Shown here piece by piece: positions 56,862 through 64,000 of a stretch of DNA of 64,000 nucleotides (position 1 is the stretch's first letter; the number at the start of each line of letters is the position of its first letter). This DNA is from DATDAH01 sp963725155 (lineage in GTDB: Bacteria; Actinomycetota; Acidimicrobiia; Acidimicrobiales; DATDAH01). The stretch is from the NCBI GenBank assembly GCA_963725155.1, contig CAVRXU010000008.1:1-64000 (forward strand). The letters are read 5' to 3'. Both the position numbers and the translations under genes were made by a program. A model generated the notes under the pieces. It was not told where the DNA came from. It did not search any database and saw only the letters and a list, made by a program, of their open reading frames with translations.

Positions 56862-57716
56862 GGCACTGGCTCCCGATCGGGCGTGACGCCGACCAGGCCG
56901 GCCACCAGATCGACGGCCCCGTCGAGCTCGCCCATGGTCAGCCGGTAGCAGTCGACACCGCGCACCAACTGGGCGAGGAGGTCCAGCTCGGGGGCACCCC
57001 GTTCCTTGAAGTGAAAGGTGTTCTTGGCCAGCTCGACCAACGCCTCCCCCCGGCCGACCGACGCGAGCGTGGTGTCTGCGCCGGCCTCGAAGCGAGGAAA
57101 CACCACCGCCACGACTAGGCAGGGCTCGGCCACCGCCCCGGACCGGATCGCCGTGGCCGGCACCTGCCACTGGTCGCAGTCGTACCCCTCCTCCTCTGGC
57201 ACCGGAGGGGCAAGCTCGGGGAAGTACGCCCAGGCCCCCGGATCGATCGACAACGGCTTCGGGTAGGGATGTGCCATCAGCGTCTCGCGGTCGAACGCCA
57301 GTGCCTCGTCGGTGAGGTACCCGAGGCCGGCGCGCACCAGGCCCGTCGTCAACGTGGTCTTTCCGGCCTCCGTCTCGCCAGGGAGGGCCACGGCCATGCC
57401 GTCGCCGGCAACCCCTCCGGCATGGAGCAGGAGGTGGGGGCTGCCCTCGACGACTCGTCGGTTGACGTCGTGCACGAGGGCGTCCACCATCGCCCACCGG
57501 GTCGCCAGGCCGGCCACCCGCTCGTCGTCGAACATGCACTTCGTAGGGAAGCTCCGGAGCGATCCCACCCGCAGGGCCCAGGACGTACCGGTGCTGGACC
57601 GGACCGTCCGAGGCGAACGGGCCGAGGATCTCGTCGAGACGGGCCGCAAGCGCGGGCTCGTCGCAGGTCACCGAGAACGAGAGGCCTAGAGCGTCGAAAG
57701 AGGGCTCGCCGACCAC
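56858..57716 (-). CDS. HPr-kinase-related ATPase, one frameshift
   Basis: From GTG 57716: FDALGLSFSVTCDEPALAAR, LDEILGPFASDGPVQHRYVL; after a shift near 57537, ATRWAMVDALVHDVNRRVVE, HLLLHAGGVAGDGMAVALPG, then GETEAGKTTLTTGLVRAGLG (P-loop, Lys-Thr), YLTDEALAFDRETLMAHPYP (HprK-like D/E switch) and PLSIDPGAW. It is a normal HprK-related P-loop (A-x-x-G-K-T) kinase or phosphorylase fold, about 285 residues. HprK-like kinases phosphorylate Ser in HPr or in some RiPP precursors. It is co-translated with PqqD-like protein 2, so its likely target is a PqqD-bound leader. Confidence 0.78.
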
Positions 57717-57768
57717 CGCGCCGGAGGCTAGCGACAGTGGGGCGGAGCCGATCCCGGCGACCGCGTCG

Positions 57769-58368
57769 TCAGTAGCAGTTGATCTGGATGAACATGTAGT
57801 TGGTCGGCGAACCCATGGCCGCTCCCCAGTGGGTGGCGGTCGCACACGGAGCCACCGGGACGGTCGATGGCCTGACCGTCACCGACTTCGTGTTCAGTGC
57901 ACCGGCGCTGACCACGAGGTGGCCGGTTGCCGCCGCGGTCTGGCAGGGGAGTGCAGGGCAGTTGGCGGCCCCGATGTTGTGCATGTACGCCTTCACCACG
58001 GTGATCCGGCAGTTGCTGCAGGTCGTGGCATTCATCGTGATGACCACCGGATTGATGCTCCCGGGGTCAGCCGCGAGGTGAGTCATCGGCCCGCCCGTGA
58101 CGGTCATGCCCATGGCGGCCATCGTGGTCAGTGAGCCGGTCCCCGAGCAGCTGGCGACCAACGGCTGTGGCGTGAAGACGTTGACCGTCGTGCTCTGGAG
58201 GACGATGTAGTAATTGCCCCTTGCACAACTGGCGGCGGCGGCGGGGCTGGCGAAGCTGTCGACGATGATCGGCGCCGTCCACGCCAACGCGCCCGCGGCA
58301 GCCGCCCGCTTGATGATGGCTCGACGACCGACCGACGACCCAAACGTGGCGCCGGTCTCCTCTGCCAT
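57769..58368 (-). CDS. Tat-exported Cys-rich protein, candidate substrate 2
   Basis: 199 residues, ATG 58368 with AAAGG upstream. The leader VGRRAIIKRAAAAGALAWTA (twin Arg at 15-16) and PIIVDSFASPAAAA match the protein at 55652-56140. The mature part is Thr/Ala-rich with eight Cys (SCARG, ASCSG, TTCSNCRI, NCPALPCQ, PCAT, INCY) and ends in CY. Despite the shared leader, the mature parts are not alike in order. Adjacent to the HprK-related gene on the same strand. Divergent from the nucleotidyltransferase, 132 bp away. Confidence 0.75.
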   Translation of the reverse strand: MAEETGATFGSSVGRRAIIKRAAAAGALAWTAPIIVDSFASPAAAASCARGNYYIVLQSTTVNVFTPQPLVASCSGTGSLTTMAAMGMTVTGGPMTHLAADPGSINPVVITMNATTCSNCRITVVKAYMHNIGAANCPALPCQTAAATGHLVVSAGALNTKSVTVRPSTVPVAPCATATHWGAAMGSPTNYMFIQINCY

Positions 58369-58500
58369 CGCCTGACCTTTCCCCGACTCCTTGTCACCTG
58401 AAGCCCGAGCGGCCCGGAGCTGATGGTAGCCATGCGGTTGCCGCGAACCTGGCATCCGCCGGCGGCGGTGCTGACGCCCCGCTGGCAGGATGAGGCCGTC

Positions 58501-59614
58501 ATGGAGGACGAGGCGCCACCAACCCCGTCGGTTCTCCCTGCTCGAATCGCCGCCCATGGGTTGCCGGGGACGCCGGCGACCCCGGCCCACGGCCTGCTCG
58601 GTGACGGCGAGTTCGAGGAGCTGCTCGCGCAGTGTGAGCAGCACCGTCTCCTCGGCCTCATCGGGGTGGCGGTACGGGACGGTGCCCTGGCCGTCACCGC
58701 CGGTCAACACGACCGGGTCGAGGAGCACCTCGAGGCCTGGCTGGCCCATGCCCTGCGGGTCGAGCGACTGCTCGTCGACGCCACCACCGCGCTCGACGCC
58801 GCCGGCCTGGAGCATCGGGTCCTGAAGGGCGTGGCCCTGGCCCATCTCGCCTATCCCGACCCGGCCTGGCGGGTGTTCGGCGACGTGGACCTGCTCGTCC
58901 CCGGGGCCTCTCTGACGGCGGCGGTGAGGGTGTTGGAGCCTGCACTGGGTCTCTCCAGGGTCGAGGCCGAGCTCCGGCCGGGATTTGACGACCGCTTCGG
59001 CAAGGAGGCCCTGCTGCAGGCCCCGGGCGGCCCCGAGCTCGACCTCCACCGCACGTTCGCGCAGGGCGCGCTGGGGCTGACCGTCGAGCTCGAGGACCTC
59101 TTCGTCCCGGGCCAGCCCTTCACCCTCGGCGGGCACCGTCTCCAGGCCCTCCCGCCCAGCCAGCAGCTCATCCACGCCGCGTACGCCGCGGTGATGGGTG
59201 ACTGGCCTCCCCGTCTCGCCGCCGTCCGTGATGTGGCCCAGATCCTCCTGACCCTGGACCCCCCGTTCGACGAGGTGCTGCGGTTCGCCCGTCGGTGGCG
59301 GGCGGAGGGCGTCCTCGCCCGGGGCGTGATGATGGCGTGGGACGTGCTGGCCCCTTCGGCCACGCCTCCGCTCGTCACCTGGGCGAGCTCCTACCGGCTG
59401 CCGCGACTCGACCGCCTCCTGCTCGCCGCCCAGACCGGCGCCGGCCGGGGCTACGACCCGTCACCTGGCGGCCCTGGTCGTCATCCCTGGCCTCTCCGAC
59501 CGCGTCGCCTACCTACGAGCGGTCGCTTGGCCCCATCCCGACTACCTGCGCAGCCGCGGGCTGGACCGACGTGATCACCTGCAACGAGCCGTCGGGCGCC
59601 TCCGTCCCCGATGA
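58501..59614 (+). CDS. NTP_transf_5-type nucleotidyltransferase, one frameshift
   Basis: The frame from ATG 58501 has ELLAQCEQHRLLGLIGVAVR, HALRVERLLVDATTALDAAG, LEHRVLKGVALAHLAYPDPA and RVFGDVDLLVPGASLTAAVR, where GDVDLL (D128 and D130) is the metal motif of the family; ELDLHRTFAQGALGL and IHAAYAAVMGDWPPRLAAVR follow. A +1 near 59455 moves the end (HLAALVVIPGLSDRVAYLRA, WPHPDYLRSRGLDRRDHLQR) to another frame that stops at 59614. Repaired length is about 370 residues. NTP_transf_5 enzymes go with HprK- and PqqD-like genes in exopolysaccharide and some lasso-peptide loci, where they may add nucleotides to a phosphorylated precursor. Confidence 0.78.
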
Positions 59615-59707
59615 CGATTCGCCGCGCTCCCGGGGCCAGCCACTAGGGACCGGTACGATCGGCCCGATCGGGATGTCGACCGACGCCTGGTCATTCCCCC
59701 CGCTCCC

Positions 59708-61150
59708 ATGAACCAACTCGCCAGCCGTACGTCCACGAGTCGGCCGTCGCTGGCGCCGATGGTGGGTCTCGTCGTCGTCGGCGCCGTGTTGCTGGTCGGC
59801 GCGCAACGGCTGAGTCACCTGAGCTCGGATCAGCTCGGCGCCCTGATCACCGTCACCGTGCTGCTGGCCCTGACCATTCCCATCGCCGTCGTGCTCGGCC
59901 GCCTCGACGGGGACCGTGGTCTCACCACCCTCCTCCTGGCCGCGTTCGTGGCCAAGATGATCGGGGCCTACATGCGGTACACGGTGCTCTACGACGTGTA
60001 CCAGGGCGCCGGCGACGCCGCCAACTACTACGACGTCGGGCTCCAGCTCGCCGACCAGATCAAGCACGGCAACTACGCGTTCGGCGAGGTCTCAGGCACC
60101 CGTTTCGTCGAGATCCTGAGCGGCCTGGCGTACACCGTCCTCCCCCGGGGCCAGCTCGCCGGCTTCATCCTCTTCGCCTGGGTCGCCTTCCTGGGCCTGA
60201 TCCTCTTCAGCCGGGCGATCCGCATCGCCCTACCCGACGCCGATCACCGACGCTACGACCTCCTCCTCTTCTTCCTGCCGACACTGGTGTTCTGGCCCTC
60301 CAGCATCGGCAAGGAGGCCTGGATGGTCTTCGTGCTCGGCCTCGCCTCCTACGGCGCAGCCCGCCTGTTCACGCATCGCGTGAGCGGCCTGGTCCCGCTC
60401 GGGCTCGGGTTGTGGGGCGCCTCGGTCGTGCGCCCCCACATGGCCCTCATCGTCCTGGCTGCCCTCGGCCCCGCCTGGCTGGTGCGACCGAGTGGACGCA
60501 ATCGACTGGGGCTCAGCCCCTTCGTCCGGGCCATCGGCTTCGCGGTGCTGATCGTCGTGCTCCTCGCCGTCGTCTCCCAAGCCGAGACCTTCTTCGGCAT
60601 CGAACGCCTCGACGCCGAAGGGGCACAGGAAGTGGCAACGACGAACGAGACCCAGACCGGCCAAGGCGGCTCGAAGTTCGAGGCCACCCGGGTGAGCTCC
60701 CCTGCCGACGTCCCGCTCGCCGCGATCACCATCCTGTTCCGCCCCTTCCTCTGGGAAGCGGGCAACACGCAGGGACTCATCACGGCAGCCGAGGGCATGG
60801 TCCTGTTCGGCCTGATGCTCCTCTCGTGGCGACAACTCTGGGCATTACCGAAGACGATGATGCGTCAGCCGTATGTCCTCTACTGCCTTGTCTTCACGAT
60901 GGCGTTCATCGTGGCCTTCTCCAGCTTCAACAACTTCGGCATCCTCGTCCGCCAACGGGCCCAGCTGTTCCCGTTCTTCCTCGTCCTGCTGACCCCGCTG
61001 GGTCTTTCCGTACAGAGCGATGAGGTGACCGAGAGCCCCACCGAGGGGGTGCCTCGACCGCGGGCCCCCACTCCCTATGCTGCAAAGGCTGTGACCGGGC
61101 CAGGCGAAGAGCGGGCTGTAGGCCCTTGGCGGACGAGCCGGCCGGGATGA
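59708..61150 (+). CDS. polytopic membrane protein, Wzy/O-antigen-polymerase-like
   Basis: 480 residues, intact, with about ten helices (MVGLVVVGAVLLVGAQRL, ALITVTVLLALTIPIAVVLG, LAGFILFAWVAFLGLILFSR, FAVLIVVLLAVVSQAETFF, YVLYCLVFTMAFIVAFSSF) and a long outer loop (VLYDVYQGAGDAANYYDVGL). LLFFLPTLVFWPSSIGKEAW and RPHMALIVLAALGPAWL resemble polymerase loops. It is placed between the nucleotidyltransferase and the CapD-like enzyme, where EPS clusters usually keep the Wzy polymerase. Start ATG 59708, stop overlapping the next ATG (ATGA). Sequence identity to known polymerases cannot be judged here. Confidence 0.7.
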   Translation: MNQLASRTSTSRPSLAPMVGLVVVGAVLLVGAQRLSHLSSDQLGALITVTVLLALTIPIAVVLGRLDGDRGLTTLLLAAFVAKMIGAYMRYTVLYDVYQGAGDAANYYDVGLQLADQIKHGNYAFGEVSGTRFVEILSGLAYTVLPRGQLAGFILFAWVAFLGLILFSRAIRIALPDADHRRYDLLLFFLPTLVFWPSSIGKEAWMVFVLGLASYGAARLFTHRVSGLVPLGLGLWGASVVRPHMALIVLAALGPAWLVRPSGRNRLGLSPFVRAIGFAVLIVVLLAVVSQAETFFGIERLDAEGAQEVATTNETQTGQGGSKFEATRVSSPADVPLAAITILFRPFLWEAGNTQGLITAAEGMVLFGLMLLSWRQLWALPKTMMRQPYVLYCLVFTMAFIVAFSSFNNFGILVRQRAQLFPFFLVLLTPLGLSVQSDEVTESPTEGVPRPRAPTPYAAKAVTGPGEERAVGPWRTSRPG

Positions 61151-63018
61151 TCGAGGGTCCGGAGCCCTCGCCGACGATCGGGCGCCGGCAGCGTGTCCTC
61201 CAGTGGGCCGAAGCCCACCGGGGACCGCTCACCGCCCTGACCGACGCCCTGGTGTGGCCCCTGGCCCTCACCTTCTCCTGCTGGTTGCGGTACGAGTTCA
61301 GCTTCTCGCACGTGGACGGTTCGGACCTTGCCCTCCTCGCCGTCTTCGCCGCCGGCGTCCAGGTCGGCCTCGGCCGGTGGCAGGGCCTCTACACCGGACG
61401 ATGGCGGTTCGGCAGCTTCGAAGAGGTGGCCAACCTCGTGGCCGCCGTGGCGATCACGACCGCCCTGGTGTTCGTCATCAACCTCGTCCCCGATCCGCAC
61501 CTCGTCCCCAGCGGCGCCGTGGTGATCTCGGGGCTCGTCGCCCTCGTCACCATGGGCGCCGTCCGCTACGGCTGGCGCCTGTACCTCGAGAGCCTGCGCC
61601 GTCCAGACCGTGAGCTGGCCCAGCGGACCATCATCTACGGCGCTGGCGACGCCGGCCACCAGCTGGTGCGGGCCATGACCAGCGATCGCCGCAGCCCGCT
61701 GCTCCCGGTGGCGGCGGTCGACGACGATCCCCGAAAGCAGCAGCACCGATTGGCCCGACACGTCGCCGTCGACGGCACCGGCCAGGATCTGGCCGAGGTG
61801 GCTCACCGCCACAGCGCTGGGATCGTCGTCCTGGCCATACCCAGCGCCACCAGCGACCTCGTGCGCGCCGTCGTCGCCGAGGGCGAGCAGGCGGGCCTCG
61901 ACGTGCGGGTCCTCCCCCCGCTGTGGGAGCTGGCCGAGAACAAGATCCGGGTGAGCGACGTCCGGGCGGTGACCATCACCGACCTGCTCGGTCGTCACGA
62001 GCTGGACCTGGACAGCGCCGCCATCGCCGGCTATCTCTCCGAACGTCGAGTGCTGGTGACCGGGGCCGGAGGCTCCATCGGCTCGGAGCTCTGTCGCCAG
62101 ATCGCCGGATACGCCCCCGCCGAGTTGGTCATGGTCGATCGCGACGAGTCCTCCCTCCACGCCCTGCAACTGGGCCTCGACGGCGAAGCGCGGGTGGACG
62201 ACGAGCGGCTGGTGGTGGCCGACATCCGCGACGCCGAGCGGATGCTCGAGGTGTTCCGGCGGTTCCGACCCGAGGTCGTGTTCCACGCCGCCGCGCTGAA
62301 GCACGTGCCCCTGCTCGAGCTCCACGCCGAGGAGGGGGTGAAGACCAACGTCTGGGGCACGAGGAATGTCCTCGAGGCCGCCCGGGTGACCGGCGTCGAG
62401 CGCCTGATCAACGTCTCGACCGACAAGGCGGCCGATCCGGTCAACGTCCTGGGCCGCACCAAGCTCCTGGCCGAGCGCCTCACCGCGGGGATCGCCCAGG
62501 AGGCGGATGGGACCTACGTGTCGGTGCGCTTCGGCAACGTGCTCGGCAGTCGGGGCTCGGTGCTGACCACCTTCCAGCACCAGCTCGACGCCGGCGGTCC
62601 GATCACCGTGACCGATGAGGACGTCACCCGGTTCTTCATGACCGTCGAAGAGGCGGTCGAGCTGGTCATCCAGGCCGGGGCGATCGGCCGGGACGGCGAG
62701 GTCCTCGTGCTCGACATGGGTGAGCCCGTGCGCATCGTCGAGATGGCCCGCCGGGTGGCCGATTCGGTCGACCCCCCGGTCGAGGTCCGCTTCACCGGGC
62801 TCCGCATCGGGGAGAAGCTGAACGAGGTGCTCTTCGGCGAGAACGAGCAGCCCCAACCCACCGTGCACCACCTGGTCCACTGGGTGGCCGGCCACCCCCT
62901 CGGCCCCGATCGCCTGGTCGCCGCCTGGCCCCCCGACCTGGCCGCACGCGAGGCCCTTCAGGCCGTCCTGGCCATCACCACGACCCCCGTCGCCCCCCGA
63001 GCCGAACGCTCCACCTGA
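61147..63018 (+). CDS. CapD/PglF-type nucleotide-sugar 4,6-dehydratase (membrane)
   Basis: 623 residues, intact. Four N-terminal helices (DALVWPLALTFSCWLRYEF, LLAVFAAGVQVGLGRWQG, VAAVAITTALVFVINLVP) are followed by a CoA-binding-like domain (TIIYGAGDAGHQLVRAMTSD) and an SDR domain: RRVLVTGAGGSIGSELCRQI (NAD loop), AALKHVPLLELHAEEGVKTN, VSTDKAADPVNVLGRTKLLA (catalytic DK; typical M/K..K) and SVRFGNVLGSRGSVLTTF. It makes UDP-4-keto-6-deoxy sugars at the membrane, feeding amino-sugar synthesis by the DegT aminotransferase. ATG 61147 was preferred to TTG 61126. Confidence 0.92.
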   Translation: MIEGPEPSPTIGRRQRVLQWAEAHRGPLTALTDALVWPLALTFSCWLRYEFSFSHVDGSDLALLAVFAAGVQVGLGRWQGLYTGRWRFGSFEEVANLVAAVAITTALVFVINLVPDPHLVPSGAVVISGLVALVTMGAVRYGWRLYLESLRRPDRELAQRTIIYGAGDAGHQLVRAMTSDRRSPLLPVAAVDDDPRKQQHRLARHVAVDGTGQDLAEVAHRHSAGIVVLAIPSATSDLVRAVVAEGEQAGLDVRVLPPLWELAENKIRVSDVRAVTITDLLGRHELDLDSAAIAGYLSERRVLVTGAGGSIGSELCRQIAGYAPAELVMVDRDESSLHALQLGLDGEARVDDERLVVADIRDAERMLEVFRRFRPEVVFHAAALKHVPLLELHAEEGVKTNVWGTRNVLEAARVTGVERLINVSTDKAADPVNVLGRTKLLAERLTAGIAQEADGTYVSVRFGNVLGSRGSVLTTFQHQLDAGGPITVTDEDVTRFFMTVEEAVELVIQAGAIGRDGEVLVLDMGEPVRIVEMARRVADSVDPPVEVRFTGLRIGEKLNEVLFGENEQPQPTVHHLVHWVAGHPLGPDRLVAAWPPDLAAREALQAVLAITTTPVAPRAERST

Positions 63019-63036
63019 CCCAGTGCCGAACAGCAA

Positions 63037-63066
63037 CCTGTGCGCCCCCGGGAGGGAGCGCACAGG
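63037..63066. terminator. bidirectional stem-loop terminator between convergent genes
   Basis: CCTGTGCGC and GCGCACAGG pair perfectly over 9 bp around a 12-base loop. It lies between the ends of the CapD-like gene and the RTX-like gene, which run toward each other, and can serve both. Confidence 0.75.
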
Positions 63067-63078
63067 TCGATCAGTCGC

Positions 63079-64000
63079 TCAGGGGATGTTGGTCTGCACC
63101 TCGCACTGTTGGGCGGTGTCGATCTCGGTCCCGCCGTTGCAGTCGTCCTGCTGGGGACCACCGATCAGACGGTCGTTGTTCTGACCACCGAGCAGCTGGT
63201 CGTAGCCCATGCCGGCGGCGATCAGGTCGTTGCCCCCGTTCCCCTTGAGGATGTCGTTGGCGTAGCTGCCGATGAGGTGGTCGTCGCCCCCCGCGCCGCT
63301 GATCTGATCGCCCTGGCGCCCGCCATTGGCGACGTCGTCACCCAGGCCCAGGGTGATGATGTCGGCGCCACCGAGCCCGCAGACGACGTCGTCGCCACCC
63401 AGGGCGTCGATGAAGTCGGCGGAGTCCGTCCCTCGGATCACGTCAGGGCCGCCCGTGGGCACCTCGCCGAGGCTCAGGTCCACGGTGACGGACTCGCCCT
63501 GGCAGAGGGGCCGGGCGACCACGGTGTACGTGTTGGTCACCTCGGTCTCGTTGCCGACGCCGTCGGTGGCCGTGACCGTGAAGTCGTGGGACCCGACGGT
63601 CGAGGTGTCGATGTCGGCGCCATCGGCGACATCGCCGACACAGGACGCCAGACCGGACCCACCGGCCTCATCGGCGCAGAGGAACTCCGCCGTCGCCACC
63701 TCGCCCACCTGGTAGATGGCGCCGTCCGGCGGCGACGTGATCGTCACGGTCGGGTCAGTGGCATCGACGACGGTGTAGGTGTGCACCTTCAGGGTCAGGT
63801 TGCCCACGGCATCCATGGCGAACACGGAGAACGAGTGAGTACCGAGGGTGGCCGTGGAGATCGCCACCCCGTCCGGCACGGTGCCGAGGCAGACCGCAAC
63901 CGTCGAACCTCCGGTGTCGGTGCAGGCGTAGTCCGCCGGCACCGACGAGCCACGGTCGTAGGTCCCGCCATCAGCCGGCGTGGTGATGGTGATCGTCGGC
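63079..64000 (-). CDS. surface protein with Ig-like repeats and RTX calcium-binding repeats (5' end outside window)
   Basis: The frame is open to the right edge. Two Ig/HYR-like repeats are visible, each with DP/TVTITSPPDGAIYQVGEVAT-type start, a CADEAGGSGLASCVGDVADG disulfide pair and GSHDFTVTATDGVGNET end. A Ser/Gly-rich link then leads to RTX repeats (GGDDVVCGLGGADIITLGLG, GGNDLIAAGMGYDQLLGGQN) of the GGxGxDx(L/I) type that bind calcium, ending at NIP. Such proteins are large secreted adhesins or surface-layer proteins. The signal peptide and most of the protein lie outside. It ends 13 bp past the shared terminator. Confidence 0.85.
   Translation of the reverse strand, partial: PTITITTPADGGTYDRGSSVPADYACTDTGGSTVAVCLGTVPDGVAISTATLGTHSFSVFAMDAVGNLTLKVHTYTVVDATDPTVTITSPPDGAIYQVGEVATAEFLCADEAGGSGLASCVGDVADGADIDTSTVGSHDFTVTATDGVGNETEVTNTYTVVARPLCQGESVTVDLSLGEVPTGGPDVIRGTDSADFIDALGGDDVVCGLGGADIITLGLGDDVANGGRQGDQISGAGGDDHLIGSYANDILKGNGGNDLIAAGMGYDQLLGGQNNDRLIGGPQQDDCNGGTEIDTAQQCEVQTNIP

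Noticed and set aside
58369..59175. Upstream extension of the minus-strand frame of the second Tat protein
   Set aside because: It is antisense to the nucleotidyltransferase and has no family motif; the ATG at 58368 with its ribosome site fits the Tat leader.

Overview
The window is high-GC DNA with dense, often overlapping genes. The gene content points to a Gram-positive high-GC actinobacterium, probably of the Acidimicrobiia type: Tat-exported proteins, LPxTG/LAxTG sortase-type anchors, a DUF4012 protein, an AftD-like arabinosyltransferase piece, SufC-SufS-SufU and a bacterial tyrosine autokinase. The taxon is inferred from gene content only; there is no rRNA or other marker gene in the window.

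Almost everything encodes surface-glycan assembly. 1-11.2 kb holds large membrane glycosyltransferases, an anchored surface protein and an acyltransferase-SGNH protein. 11.4-18.5 kb holds a sulfotransferase, a methyltransferase, a GT4 enzyme, an SGNH lipoprotein, a sulfatase-fold membrane protein and an alpha/beta hydrolase. 19.2-25.4 kb makes and transfers a modified sugar (DegT aminotransferase, nucleotide-sugar dehydrogenase, GNAT, polysaccharide deacetylase, GT4). 25.4-32.6 kb is a housekeeping island: an acyl-CoA dehydrogenase, an MBL hydrolase, and a tandemly duplicated sufC-sufS-sufU block whose first copy is broken. 32.7-49 kb is a second glycan block: ABC exporter, GT2/GT4/GT10 transferases, methyltransferases, deacetylase, GNAT, glutamine-type asparagine synthase and a NeuD/PglD-type acetyltransferase. 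49-63 kb holds a LAxTG protein, a DUF4012 protein, a Wzz/CpsD-type autokinase, a polymerase-like membrane protein and a CapD/PglF-type dehydratase.

The most unusual part is 53.9-59.6 kb. Within the exopolysaccharide assembly genes sit two Tat-exported, cysteine-rich proteins with nearly the same leader, two stand-alone PqqD-like proteins, an HPr-kinase-related ATPase, an NTP_transf_5 nucleotidyltransferase, and a PqqD-thioredoxin fusion whose C-terminal third looks like an HprK-related domain with a dead P-loop. It has the parts of a peptide- or protein-modification system that could tag or mature the exported proteins in step with glycan export.

Many conserved genes carry single-base indels, mostly +1 insertions, concentrated at about 1-14 kb, 20-30 kb and 45-48.5 kb, while intervening genes are clean. 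Residual sequencing or assembly error is the simplest reading, so frame-broken loci are annotated over their full span with the approximate break points.
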